From assembly GCF_008831285.2 (NCBI RefSeq), contig NC_045142.1, positions 25,185,876 to 25,249,875 of the forward strand: a DNA stretch of 64,000 nt, written 5' to 3'. The position numbers were made by a program, and so were the translations under genes. Source of the DNA: Nymphaea colorata (lineage: Eukaryota; Streptophyta; Magnoliopsida; Nymphaeales; Nymphaeaceae). Every line of letters begins with the position of its first letter. Position 1 is the first letter of the stretch. Shown in pieces: positions 21,766-32,443 of the stretch. Under the pieces are notes generated by a model. It had not been told where the DNA came from. It saw nothing but the letters and a program-made list of their open reading frames with translations, and searched no databases.

Positions 21766-24700
21766 ATGGCGGAAGAGATTGCACCTAAAAGTGATATGGC
21801 CTTTGACGCGGGCAGCGCTCCCAAGAGCGAGATCTTGCCGGTTCAGGTCACGCCCATTCGTCTGACTAAAGACAATTATCTCTCTTGGTCTGCTGCTCTC
21901 GAGATTGGGATAACGAGCCGTGGTCGTCTTTCCTATATTACAGGCGACAAACCGGCGCCCAGCAAAACTGATCCTCAATGGGCGACGTGGGTGTTGGAAG
22001 ACAGTCAGGTTAAGGTGTGGATCATCAGCTCTGTGTCCGCTGATATTCAGCCTCTTATTCTGCGGAAGCCGACTTCGTTTGATATGTGGACTGTGCTTGC
22101 AAGGATGTATGGTCGCAAGAAAAGGGTTCTGCGTACGTATCAGATTAAACGCAGTATTTATTCTCTGAAACAGGGTGACCTGTCTGTTGCCTCCTTCTAT
22201 GCAGCCCTGAAAACTAAGTGGGAGGAACTTGATTATCATGTGAATGATAACTGGGACTGTGGTTCTGATCATGCTCGGTACTGGGAAAAGGAATGGATGG
22301 ACCGGACGTTCCTCTTCCTTGGAGGCTTGCGTGATGAGTTTGAATCCATTCGGAGTCAAATTCTCAATTGTGATGAGATTCCTGGAATAGAAGATGTTTA
22401 TGCCAAAGTGGAATCCGAGGAACAAAGGCGTCAAGTGATGCACATTGACCCCAGTCACGGGACTGGTCCCTCGGCCTTTGTTAGCCGTTCTTCTGTGTCT
22501 GGACCGCGCCCTGTTAGGCGATGTACACATTGTCACAAATCAGGACATTCTGTTGACTTCTGTTGGGATCTTCACCCTGAGAAGAGACTTGTTCGTGGTC
22601 GCCCTCCGTCTAGTCGGCGAGGTCCTCTTGTGCAGGACTCAACTCAGAGTGGTTCTTCAAGTGGTGAAAAATCGAGGCTTTCCCCTGATCAAATCAAGGA
22701 ACTACAAGCTCACATCAGTCGCCTTTCTACTATGTCAGAGGACACATCTACGTCTGATGGAGCTAAATTAGCTCAGGCTCTTGTTGCTACAAGTGATCAA
22801 GGTAATTCCTCTCCCGGTGATTGGATTGTTGACAGTGGGGCTACTCATCATATGACCGGGGACCCTAAGATGTTTCAAGAATACAAGTTGACTTTTGGGC
22901 AGCAGCGTGTTTCTATGGCTGATGGTTCTTCTATTTCTGTGGCTGGAAAAGGGAGTTTATCATTACTGAACAAATACTGTCTTCATAATGTCCTGCATGT
23001 TCCGAATATTCCCGTGAATTTGTTATCTGTCAGCAGTATTACCAAAGAGCTAAACTGTAATCTAATATTCTCTGTTGATCGTTGTTTACTGCAGGACTTG
23101 GGGACGGGGCAGAAGATTGGGATTGGTTCGGCTATTGACGGTCTCTACAGAATGCCAGTACAGGTTGCCTCTGCTTTGATTTCAGCTACCAGTGGACAGT
23201 TATCTGACGTGGAGGACAGATCCGCTATTATGCGCTGGCACGAGAGACTTGGTCATCTTCCTTTTCAGTTGATTAAACAATTGTTTCCTAAGATGTTTCG
23301 GTCTGTTTCTTTGGACACCTTCGCCTGTGAAGTGTGTCAATTGTCTAAGCATGTTAGGGCCTCGTACCCTATTTCGTTCAATAAAACCGGCCATCCTTTT
23401 GCTTTGGTTCACTCTGATGTTTGGGGTCCTTCGGGAGTGCCCACTGGTCGTGGTTTTCATTATTTAATGACTCTTATCGATGACTACTCTCGTTGTACGT
23501 TCGTGTACTTGTTGAAAGAACGTAGTGAGGTTCCCGGCATTGTCAAAAACTTCGTTGCATTTGTTGAAACTCAATTCCAAACCCCTGTTCAGACCCTTCG
23601 TACTGACAATGCTCGAGAGTATGTCTCCCTATCCCTTGATGACTTCTTGCGAAGCAAGAGTATTATACATGAAACATCCTGTAGCTACACACCTCCTCAG
23701 AATGGCGTGGCTGAAAGGAAGAACCGTCATTTGTTAAATGTCACCCGGGCCATTATGTTTCAACGTCATGTCCCTAAGCGGTACTGGGGTGATGCACTTC
23801 TCACTAGTGCTCATCTCATTAACCGTATGCCTACTCGTGTGTTGAATGGTCATTCCCCTCATTCTGTTTTGTGGCCTAATCAGAGTCCCTGGCCTTTGAC
23901 CCCTCGGGTGTTTGGGTGTGTTTGCTTTGTCCATGATCATAGTTCCACTCTCAAGAAACTTGATCCTCGGTCCATCAAAGCGGTCTTTTTGGGGTATTCC
24001 TCCACTCAGAAGGGATACAAGTGTGTTGACCCTAGCACTTCCAGAGTCTTTGTCTCCAGGGATGTTACCTTTCATGAACACGAGGCATACTTTCCTACGA
24101 ATCCTCTTCAGGGGGAGTGTTTAGGTGAGAGAGTGGACGAGTATTCTTCGCATCAGTTGATTCAGTTCACAGATTTCTTGGATTACACGGCTAGTTCTCC
24201 GAGTGTGAGTGTGGTTGACACAGTCAGTGAGGACAGAGACAGTCAGATGGAAGGGGGCCCTGTGGAAGAACAGTCCCGTGATCATTTGTTTGGTCAGGTT
24301 TACAACAGGAAGAAGAATGATGTGATGGAGGTTGTTGATGTTACCAATCCCGATCTTGTGAGCTCCCCGGATGATCCAAGTCCAATGAATGAAGATCTTC
24401 CCATAGCCCTACGCAAAGGCACCAGGTCATGTACTTCTCACCCTATTCAGAGATTTGTCTCGTATGCTAAACTCAGTAAAGACTACAAGTGCTTTATTAC
24501 CTCTTTATATATGGCTGTTATTCCCAGGTCAGTGGAGGATGCCAGGGAGGATCCCAAATGGCTACAGGCCATGACAGAGGAGATGGACGCCCTGACAAAG
24601 AACAATACGTGGGAGGTTGTTGATATTCCTAATGGAACTCACTTAGTTGGTTCCAAGTGGGTGTTTACTGTGAAGTACAAACCTGATGGCACTGTAGAAC

Positions 24701-26067
24701 GCTATAAAGCTCGTCTTGTTGCAAAGGGGTTTAGCCAGAAATATGGGATTGACTATCTTGAGACGTTCGCTCCCGTTGCTAAACTGAAGACAGTAAGGGT
24801 CATCTTAGCTCTGGCAGTACAAAAGAAGTGGAGCATGGACCAACTTGATGTCAAGAACGCCTTCTTGAATGGTCACCTTGAGGAAGAAGTCTATATGAGC
24901 ATGCCGCCTGGATATGCGCAGAAAGGAAAGTGTTGTTATCTCAAGAAAGCATTGTATGGCCTCAAGCAGTCCCCTAGAGCGTGGTTTGAAAGACTAAGGG
25001 TTGTGATGAAGACTAATGGATATAAACAGGGAAATGGTGATCACACCCTCTTCATCAAGCAGAGAAATGGTCTGGTGAGCCTCCTACTAGTATATGTTGA
25101 TGATATGATTGTCACAGGTGATGACGAAGAAGAAAAAAGGAAGATGAAAGAAACGTTAGCTGCTGAATTTGACCTCAAAGATTTGGGTAAACTGAGGTAT
25201 TTTTTGGGAATTGAGATTGCTAGATCTGAGACTGGTCTTGTTATGAGCCAAAGGAAATACACTTTGGACCTTCTAAAAGAGACAGGTAAACTGGGATGCA
25301 GGCCCTTTCTTACTCCAATGGAGTCTGGCACAAGGATAAGTATCAAAACTGGGACGATCTTGGATGAGGAAGGAAAAGGGAGGTATCAGCGGCTGGTTGG
25401 TAAACTCATTTATCTCACCCTTACTCGCCCGGATATTACGTATGCTGTGGGTGTGTTAAGTCAGTTTATGCATGCCCCTACTGATTGTCATTGGAAGAGT
25501 GCTGAAAGAGTATTGGGATACTTAAAGAATGACCCAGGGAAAGGACTGCTCTATACTCGACAAAGTCAACTCAGTATTGAAGGATACTCTGACGCCGACT
25601 GGGCAGGTTGCACAGATACTAGAAGGTCTACCACAGGATACTGCATCTTTCTTGGAGGTAACCTGGTGGTATGGAGAAGTAAAAGACAAGAAGTTTGTTC
25701 CAGGTCCAGTGCTGAGGCTGAATACAGGGCGGTTGCCATGGGGGTTACAGAAATGTTATGGCTCAAAATTCTGTTAGCAGATATTGGGGTGAAAATGGAA
25801 GAGAAGATGAGGATGTATTGTGACAACAAGTCGGCTATTAACTTGGCAAACAATCCAGTCTTGCACGACAGAACCAAACATGTGGAGATCGATCGCCATT
25901 TCATACGGGAACGCATAGATTCTAAGGAGTTGATCCTGCCCTACATGAAGTATGAAGATCAAGTTGCTGATGTTTTAACTAAGTCTTTATGTACATCTCA
26001 ATTTGAGAAAAATGTTAGCAAGCTTGGCATGTTTGACATGTATGCCAAGCTTGAGGGGGAGTGTTAA
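21766..26067 (+). CDS. copia-1 Gag-Pol polyprotein, 1433 aa, uninterrupted
   Basis: Domains in order: Gag with NYLSWSAALE near residue 40; zinc knuckle starting CTHCHKSGH near 245; protease DSGATHHM near 355; pre-integrase RWHERLGHL with CEVCQLSKH; integrase core with HSDVWGP, RTDNAREY and a QNGVAERKNRH glutamate box; RT with KARLVAKGF and an intact YVDDM; and RNase H with YSDADWAGC and AEAEYRAVA. No stops or frameshifts are seen. The ATG at 21766 is preferred over the in-frame GTG just before it. The last codon (TGT) and the TAA stop lie inside the 3' LTR. It is likely competent or only recently silenced; expression cannot be judged. Confidence 0.95.
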   Translation: MAEEIAPKSDMAFDAGSAPKSEILPVQVTPIRLTKDNYLSWSAALEIGITSRGRLSYITGDKPAPSKTDPQWATWVLEDSQVKVWIISSVSADIQPLILRKPTSFDMWTVLARMYGRKKRVLRTYQIKRSIYSLKQGDLSVASFYAALKTKWEELDYHVNDNWDCGSDHARYWEKEWMDRTFLFLGGLRDEFESIRSQILNCDEIPGIEDVYAKVESEEQRRQVMHIDPSHGTGPSAFVSRSSVSGPRPVRRCTHCHKSGHSVDFCWDLHPEKRLVRGRPPSSRRGPLVQDSTQSGSSSGEKSRLSPDQIKELQAHISRLSTMSEDTSTSDGAKLAQALVATSDQGNSSPGDWIVDSGATHHMTGDPKMFQEYKLTFGQQRVSMADGSSISVAGKGSLSLLNKYCLHNVLHVPNIPVNLLSVSSITKELNCNLIFSVDRCLLQDLGTGQKIGIGSAIDGLYRMPVQVASALISATSGQLSDVEDRSAIMRWHERLGHLPFQLIKQLFPKMFRSVSLDTFACEVCQLSKHVRASYPISFNKTGHPFALVHSDVWGPSGVPTGRGFHYLMTLIDDYSRCTFVYLLKERSEVPGIVKNFVAFVETQFQTPVQTLRTDNAREYVSLSLDDFLRSKSIIHETSCSYTPPQNGVAERKNRHLLNVTRAIMFQRHVPKRYWGDALLTSAHLINRMPTRVLNGHSPHSVLWPNQSPWPLTPRVFGCVCFVHDHSSTLKKLDPRSIKAVFLGYSSTQKGYKCVDPSTSRVFVSRDVTFHEHEAYFPTNPLQGECLGERVDEYSSHQLIQFTDFLDYTASSPSVSVVDTVSEDRDSQMEGGPVEEQSRDHLFGQVYNRKKNDVMEVVDVTNPDLVSSPDDPSPMNEDLPIALRKGTRSCTSHPIQRFVSYAKLSKDYKCFITSLYMAVIPRSVEDAREDPKWLQAMTEEMDALTKNNTWEVVDIPNGTHLVGSKWVFTVKYKPDGTVERYKARLVAKGFSQKYGIDYLETFAPVAKLKTVRVILALAVQKKWSMDQLDVKNAFLNGHLEEEVYMSMPPGYAQKGKCCYLKKALYGLKQSPRAWFERLRVVMKTNGYKQGNGDHTLFIKQRNGLVSLLLVYVDDMIVTGDDEEEKRKMKETLAAEFDLKDLGKLRYFLGIEIARSETGLVMSQRKYTLDLLKETGKLGCRPFLTPMESGTRISIKTGTILDEEGKGRYQRLVGKLIYLTLTRPDITYAVGVLSQFMHAPTDCHWKSAERVLGYLKNDPGKGLLYTRQSQLSIEGYSDADWAGCTDTRRSTTGYCIFLGGNLVVWRSKRQEVCSRSSAEAEYRAVAMGVTEMLWLKILLADIGVKMEEKMRMYCDNKSAINLANNPVLHDRTKHVEIDRHFIRERIDSKELILPYMKYEDQVADVLTKSLCTSQFEKNVSKLGMFDMYAKLEGEC
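26050..26061 (+). other. Polypurine tract of copia-1
   Basis: The purine-rich stretch gagggggag ends right at the 3' LTR (plus-strand priming site). It also encodes the end of the polyprotein. Confidence 0.85.
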
Positions 26068-26344
26068 AATAGATGTAATGGGGAACCGGGTCCATTTCTG
26101 GACCCGGTCCCATGGGGCACGGGTACCGAGGCCGGCTCGGTACCCTAGGCGGCATTCTTCTCTCCCTCCTATATAATCTTCACTTAAGTGTAATTGTGTG
26201 ATTAAGTGAATATAATTTTCTCTCTCCTAAGGTTGCCGTGTGCACCTAGGTCAGAGCTTCCCGTGGTTTTTTCCTCTTTCTGAGGTTTTTCCACGTATAT
26301 CGTGTGTTCCTCTCTTCTTCTTTTGTGTGTTGCATGTTTCTACA
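26062..26344 (+). repeat. 3' LTR of copia-1
   Basis: It is 283 bp, like the 5' LTR. By eye, five substitutions separate the two copies, with no indels. The first six bases hold the last sense codon and the stop of the polyprotein. Confidence 0.95.
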
Positions 26345-26349
26345 CATTG

Positions 26350-27291
26350 AATAGGCATCGTGGCAGCCATGGAACTCAAACACCACCAAAAAATACAGAG
26401 AATACTAAGGAGTAGAGATTCAAAGGCAGAGTTATGCAAAAATCGAGAACCACACCTTATCAAAGGGATTTCTCTCTCTCCGTCTAAGATCAGAGACGCA
26501 GACGTCGAGCAGCCCTATCGACAGTTTTGGTGGCGTGAGAGAAGGGGGCGAGAGGAGATAGCACCGGTCATTCAAGGAAATCAGTTGGGTGTGGCCGATT
26601 TCCCTCTCTTTTTTTTTCACATGCTAAACTAGCACCGACCGATTTCCCCTTTTTCACGCACTGAAAAGAGGACTCGCAGATAGGCGACCAGAAACCACCT
26701 GATTCTGGCCAACTCTGGTACTGAATATAGTCGAGCACTAGTCCGATGAAAAGAAGACTCCTTAGCGATGCTTCCTGTGCAACCTCGAGGGGATCTGCTG
26801 AGCAAGGAAACATCGCCGAGTTTTTAAGGTGAAAAGTGGAAGTTGATTTCCTTTGTTTTACAAAAGATGCAGTAAGAGAGGCAGTCAGAAAACAGAAGGT
26901 TCCAGCCGGCTCAGGCGACGGTTTCAAGTAAGGATGGGCTCCTTGGAACCACAATGAGCAAGGGATGTTTCCTGAGCAGCGTGAGGAGCAACGGAGGCTG
27001 ACACCAGTGACAGTGTGTAGATGAACAATATCAGATGTTGTGTTTCCCTACACTGAAGAAGAAGAAGTTGCAAGCCGAAAAGCAGAAGGTTCTGGCGACA
27101 GTTTTGGTCAAGAATGGGTTTCTTGGAACCGAAACTAATAGAGGATGAAACTTGAGCAGTAAGAGGACCAACAAAGGTTGGTACCTTTGTTGATGTGCAA
27201 GTAATTAGGAACACTCAAAATAACTATGACTGAACAAATGGACAACCAGAACAGAGGAGCACCAAGAACCACACAGATAGCTCTAGTATCA
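26350..27291 (-). other. copia-2 5' leader and gag start codon
   Basis: On the minus strand this is the untranslated leader between the primer-binding site and the gag ATG at 26370. It contains two imperfect copies of a segment with agcagaaggttctgg/acagaaggttccag followed by aatgggtttcttggaacc/gatgggctccttggaacc, about 180 bp apart. No separate gene is seen. Confidence 0.65.
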
Positions 27292-27602
27292 CGAAAGAAA
27301 TGTGAAACAAAAAGACGAGAAAGTGACCACTCAAGAGGATGAGTATGAGTAACTCTCTTGCATATCTCTTGCAAGAGTGTACCTTGTATTATATACTGTA
27401 ATTTTTTATCAGTTACATAACGTTACATGAATGGTACAACTATATAACGTTACAACATTGAAACATATATGGTAATAATTCAAAATTATTTCTACAGTTT
27501 GAGAAGATCCTTCACTCGATAATCTCTGATTGATTTACTCGATAATCATTGATTGATAACATTCATCCATTGCATATCTCCTTGTCAAATCTTTCCTTAA
27601 CA
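27292..27602 (-). repeat. 5' LTR of copia-2
   Basis: It is about 311 bp, longer than its partner because a stretch of roughly 22 bp (actcgataatc...tgattgat) is duplicated near 27513-27556. Confidence 0.85.
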
Positions 27603-29552
27603 GGTCGGAGCATGAGAAGAATTCGTCCAAACACACTTTCAGGTTTTGCAAGTCCTGTAATAGGTCTGCATATAACGTGGAGAAAGGGGAAGTGGTACCA
27701 GCCCCCATGGACGTGATCTTAATTTGCTTACTATTAATGTGTGCTTGAATGCTGTGAGTGAGCATTTCCATAACAGTGATAAAAAGGTAGGCAGAGAGTT
27801 GGTCCCCCTACCTTAGACCTCTCTTGTTCTCAAACCAAATCTCGGTTGATAAGAAGCGCCGATTTGACTGAGGAGACGATTGTCATAATTTTCGGAATCC
27901 ATAGTTCATGAAAACCAAGATGACATAGGGTAGCCTTCAAGAATCCCCAATCAACTCTGCCGTAAGCCTTGCTTGAATCGATTTTGATGCAAGCTGCTTG
28001 CTTCTTGTTGTTTTGAAAAATGTGGACAATTTCTTGGCTGAGTAGAAAATTGTCTTGAATGCATCTTTCTTGCAGAAAAGTGCTTTGGTTCTTGGACATA
28101 ATCATGTTAAGGATGGGCCGCATGCATTGGACCATAATCCTAGTAATGAATTTCAGAGTGCTAGTACAAAGGGAGATGGGCCGAAGTTTGTCCACCTGCG
28201 TCGCGCCTTACTCCTTTGGCAGAAGTATAATGTGGGTCTTATTGATAGATTTAACCAATCTGCCGGAATAAAAAAAATCACATATAGCTGTTGCTACTGC
28301 CGCCTGCACAATGCTCCAGTTTTTCTGAAAGAGGGTATTACCAAACCCATTTGGGCTAGGCGCGGATTCTCTATCAGCCTTGATTACTGCCCACTGGATT
28401 TCTGTTGCAGCGACATGTTTCAAAAGTTCAGCATTCTCCTCTGGCAACACTGCAGGACCTGGAGTGAGGGTATGAGGTAAGCACCAAGAACCATGGGTAG
28501 TCCCTAATAAACCAGCAAAGAAATCCTTGCATGCCGTAAAAATTTCAGGCATATCTGTTAGGACATGTCCCTCGTGGAAGATGGTTTCGATTTTGTTCCT
28601 CCGTCTCCTCCCAATAGCGATCCCCTAGAAGAATTTGGTGTTTAGGTCTCCATCCCTCATCCATTTGAGTCTAGATTTCTAACGCCATAGACGCTCTTCT
28701 AACCACAATAGCATGGAAAGATCGCGCTTGAGATTGCATTCTTCGTCAATGGCCTCAAGATGGCCACTTTCACTTTGGGACTGTACATGCTTGATTTTGG
28801 TCTTAACCTCCATTATTTGTTGTGGCAGATCATTGGCTCCACCCTTGCATCAAACCCTTAGCTTGTCCTTGGTGGCCTCCAATTTGTGAATGAGTTTAAT
28901 TATCGCGCAGCCCGTCGTGTCCACCACTCAGGCTAAAAAAACTTGGTCACTATACCCAACCATGTCCTACCAATACTGAAAGTGCCGAAATGGGGCACAA
29001 CCCCATGTTCTAAACCTGCACTTGGAGATGCAAAGAAAAATAGGATTGTGATCAGATATTGTCCTTGGATGCACTTCAGGTGCATCATCAATTCTGGATC
29101 ACCCACCCAATGCTTGGAAACATAGCACCTATCGATCTTCAACATATAACCGACACACTGCAAAGGTTCAAGGCTGCACCAAGAGTGGAAAACTAATCCT
29201 TCATAATTCTGAAATTGGTGTGCAAAGAAACCCCTATCGCCATGAAAGTTTGACCAGATGAGATAATACAGAATTGAGAGACAATCCAATGAGGATGAAC
29301 ATACCAATTTTGAAGCATCACTGTCGTCGGATCCCATAGAGCAATGATGCGCACCCAATGCCTCGACAGGTGAATGTTGGAGATTAGGCGTCTGTCTGGG
29401 ATCTTGAATTAGAACTTCTAGAGCTGTTCGGAATTAAGCTTGGTGTCAATGGCAAAAGAAATGGTAGACTTCATAGACCTAAGAGTTCGTAAGAACTGAT
29501 GTTGGGCTGGGGGAGGCGCCAGCCTGCGGACATTCCATGCACGGATCTTCAT
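27603..29552 (-). pseudogene. LINE ORF2 5' part: endonuclease and reverse transcriptase
   Basis: ORF2 opens at 29552 with MKIRAWNVRRL, matching the start of an L1 endonuclease. Endonuclease text continues to about 28600 with frame breaks. The RT begins near 28550, with PSPNGFGNTLFQKNW, LRPISLC, QSTFLQERCIQDNFLLSQEI and KIDSSKAYGRVDW (palm motif A). The catalytic box reads LYADLL, having lost one of two Asp residues. The frame then runs into copia-2 at 27602 and resumes left of 16672. Confidence 0.82.
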
Positions 29553-30205
29553 GAGCAGGGTAGGTTGTGGCCCCTCCCGTCTTGGCTAACCATTGGGTTG
29601 TTTGAGAAGTTGTCAGCCTTGTCATCAGCCATCACCTTTGAGACGAACTGCACCACACCGATGCTAATTTCCATCTCGTCTGAAGGGGATCCCTCCTAAT
29701 ACCCTCGATCAGACCCCACCGTGGCAAGGTCTTGATCTTCTTGGAGTCTCCCTCCTGCCTTCTCAAGTGTGTCGCTCACTTTAGGTGGACTGGTTTGCAT
29801 TTTGGCTTCATTAACTTCCTTGTGCTTGAGAGTTATTTTCTTAACCTTCTTAGCCAGTTGTGCATTGTTAGTGAGTTAGAGTCGTTCCTTGAAACTGTCA
29901 CAGGTTGTTGAGGGATGCTTGGATTCAATTATGGAGACAGTAGGGCTGGGTGAGGGCCCTGCTTGCCTTTACTCTTCTTCTGCACGCCTTGAACTTCTGG
30001 TGCATTACCGGCCTCTGCTCTATTAGCAACCACAAGCAGACATGATTCCTGCCCCTTCTCATCTGAGCGACTTGTGACCCTCTCACCAGGATGACCAGAA
30101 AAACTTTCCCTATCTGTTTTCTCCTCCACCAGATGTGAGAGAGCTTCAAATTTATTATGTTTTGGCTGCAAATCCTCTGTTTCTTTGTTGGGTTGTCTTC
30201 TTCAT

Positions 30206-31667
30206 TTAGTGGTTTTCAGTCTTATCCCCTACATTGGATATCTTTGTCACCATGCAGGAACCATCAAAGTGGGCAGTGGACCCGCATTTTTGACAGTAGT
30301 TGACCTTAATTTCATATTTTATAAATAGAACAAAAAATTTACTCCCTGAAACCTCTAGCTCAATCTCTGATGTTTGCCTAAGCCCAAGCAGGATTTCCAT
30401 TCTAATGCAGGAAAAACCTAAATGCTGGAGATGCCTGGTATAATCATTTGCTTCCACGAATGAACCACCTATTAATTTGGCAATGTCATTGAAAATCTGA
30501 GGATTCCACCATTCGACTGGCAGATCAGGCAGCCTTATCATATATGGACTCGGTTGGAACTCTCAATCCGCATGTGCATTCCAGGGTGCCATTCGTTAGC
30601 AATAAGAAGTCTCCCTCCCACAAACCATCTTACAGGAGACATAATGAGCTTAAGATCAATTTCAGAGGAAGTGCGGAGAAGAAGCATACCTTTCCTCATG
30701 GAGGTGAATCTTAAGTCAGTAATACCCTATGTCACCTGTGTGCGGGGTGCGGGTGCCGGTGCGGTACATCTCAAAAAAATTAGGTGCGGCGGTGCGATGA
30801 AGATATTTTATTAATATTAATAATAATATTATTATTATTATTAATTTTTTGTAGAAATTAAATAACACAATTAAAATTATACATTTTATGGTAGTGGAAA
30901 AAAATCAAAAAAGAAATGTTTGAAAAAAGACAAACAGATTGTTTTATGAAAGCCACCATTCTTTAGTCCTGTATCGTTTTTTTTGAAAGAGAAAAGAGAA
31001 CATATAATATATCTATAGATGTATTTAACTTAGATGTAATGGCTGGCGGGTGAGAATGGTGGATTTGATTTTATGGATTTTGGATCTGGTTTTTCTCGAA
31101 ATCAGATTTAGATCCAAACCATAAACTTGGTTTAGATTTGGTTTCGAAACTAGATCCAACCCCCGGGTGCGGTTTGGGTGCGAGCTCATCAGCGGGTGCT
31201 GATTGGGTGCGCACCTGGAGCGCACCCGCACCCGCACCCGCAACGCACCCGTGCGGGTGCGAGCTCACCTGAAACTCACTCAGGTGACCTAGGTAATACC
31301 AGACCATAAAATTCTATGACTCGTGAAGATGAAGTTGTAATCCAAGCGACCTTTGCCAGCCCCTCTGGCCAGAGTAGCTATGGCACTGAACCTAAATGAC
31401 TGACACAGAACTTCATACGACTCTTGTGAGATAACCAGCTGCCTATTCCCAGCCACCTTATTTTTCTCCAGTGGAGGCATATTCATCTCTGTCGCAGGCC
31501 TTCCCCATCCACGATAGCTGCCCAAGATAAGGCAGAACGTCTCTCCCAGCAACATCCTCTTCAGCACCACCCAAAACCATGGGTTCTCTGCTTTCATTAG
31601 TATCCCCCATCTTCGGGAGCCCCTGCTGGGCCAGAGGCCCACTGAGGCCGGCAGCTACCCCTTCCAC
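30206..31667 (-). pseudogene. LINE ORF1 (DUF4283-type, zinc knuckle), split by a hAT element
   Basis: The N-terminal part (31660-31300) contains NRQLVISQESYEVLCQSF and a GRLDYNFIF stretch, with one frame change. The C-terminal part (30718-30206) has WIRLPDLPVEWW, a hallmark of the plant L1 ORF1 DUF4283 region, then YCQKCGSTAHFDGSC, a CX2CX4HX4C knuckle. The 566-bp hAT-like element sits between them. The role in an active element would be RNA binding. Confidence 0.8.
30727..31292. mobile_element. hAT-like non-autonomous element in LINE ORF1
   Basis: GTAATACC flanks it on both sides (30719-30726, 31293-31300). The ends ctatgtcacctgtgtg and (reversed) ctaggtcacctgagtg match at 14 of 16 bases. 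An 8-bp duplication points to hAT. Both subterminal regions are packed with gcgggtgc/gcacccgc repeats, and the core is AT-rich. A short hairpin, tcacctga...tcaggtga, lies at 31265-31287. There is no coding capacity. Confidence 0.8.
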
Positions 31668-31737
31668 AATGATGAGATCTCCTGAACCTTAGGAGAGAGA
31701 AAATTCTCTAACTACTCACCAGCCTATTAGTATACTT

Positions 31738-32443
31738 AATTTGCACTATTTTGTACCTGAAATAGGAAGGAAGCATAATTGTATATGACGAGTAGCAATT
31801 CAACCACCTCTGTTCATAGTGATTCATTAATTCTATCTTAATTAGCTATTAATACCGTCAGAGGAAGTTTGATTGCTTCATATTTGAAAACCATGGATTT
31901 GATCTACGTGACATGCTTTTGCTGCTATTAGAAAAGATCTACGGTAAAGTTTATGGTTCATAAGGATCTTAGCTCAGACTTAAGATCTACACTCGCAATC
32001 TTAACATCTTTTTGCATTAGAAAAAGATCAGATTTAAGATTGAATGCAAGAGTGTCAGTTTATACGTCCACGGTTTTCGAATCATGAGGATCTTAAATCA
32101 TAGGCAGTCAAATGCCTCCTTAAAGAATAAAAAAAGCCTTCACTGAGTCGCTCTCGTGCATTACGGATCTTCATAGTTGACGCTTGCATTGACTACACAC
32201 TAGATACTTTGATGCAAGAAAATGCACTTTCTTATTCCAATTAAGCATGTCATTTAGAGACATTAAAGTAGACCACTTGCTTAGCCACATAGAACTAGGA
32301 AGTACAATTATTGAAAGATGCAAGTGCATATAGGTGACATGATCCATATACGTGTTTGTGCATGCATACGTGCGCACACACATACACACATACACACATA
32401 CACACATACACACATACACACACACACAAACACCCACACTTCT
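31738..32443. other. Intergenic DNA 3' of GSTF locus 3, paralogous to 54415-55133
   Basis: It contains a MITE-like pair of ends, aggaagtttgattgcttc (about 31863) and (reversed) ggaggcatttgactgcc (about 32133), with aaatc-rich subterminal text. A CA-rich microsatellite follows at 32378-32431. The right end must hold the 3' UTR of locus 3. Confidence 0.6.
32378..32431. repeat. (CA)n/(CATA) microsatellite
   Basis: acacacatacac repeats are seen directly. The paralog at 55080-55118 has a shorter, diverged version. The reading frames across it are artefacts. Confidence 0.85.

Larger units (their letters stand above)
21098..26344 (+). mobile_element. Ty1/copia retrotransposon 'copia-1', complete and apparently intact
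   Basis: The element is 5247 bp, with 283-bp LTRs (21098-21380, 26062-26344), a CATTG target duplication (21093-21097, 26345-26349), a primer-binding site right after the 5' LTR and a purine tract before the 3' LTR. One open frame covers gag and pol. The LTRs differ at about five bases by eye, which suggests a young insertion. It lies in the gag start of copia-2, in the opposite orientation. Confidence 0.95.
16672..27602 (-). mobile_element. Ty1/copia retrotransposon 'copia-2', minus strand, defective
   Basis: The LTRs are 16672-16959 and 27292-27602 and share most of their text, starting (minus strand) TGTTAAGGAAAG. A primer-binding-like tgatactagagc follows the 5' LTR (27280-27291) and matches 9 of 12 bases of the usual initiator-Met site. 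The polypurine tract cttgagggagca abuts the 3' LTR. Net length without the inner element is about 5.7 kb. Gag, protease, integrase, RT and RNase H occur in copia order but with many stops. A target duplication is not clear: GGCTG on the left against GGTCG on the right. Confidence 0.88.
14739..31723 (-). mobile_element. L1-like LINE, split by a nested copia pair and a hAT element
   Basis: CTATTAGTATACTT lies at 14725-14738 and at 31724-31737, a 14-bp target duplication. The paralogous site near 54400 carries the unoccupied target. On the minus strand the order is ORF1 (DUF4283-type with zinc knuckle), endonuclease, reverse transcriptase and RNase H. After removing the copia pair (16672-27602) and the hAT element with its duplication, about 5.5 kb of LINE remains, a normal size for plant L1. 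There is no clear poly-A tail at the 3' end, though aataaaagg lies about 35 bp before it. All coding regions are broken. Confidence 0.88.

Noticed and set aside
21748..22536. 262-codon minus-strand reading frame
   Set aside because: It is antisense to the intact copia-1 gag region and has no motif; an antisense shadow.
16667..27607. A 5-bp target duplication for copia-2
   Set aside because: The flanks read GGCTG and GGTCG. They are similar but not identical, and I could not confirm a duplication.
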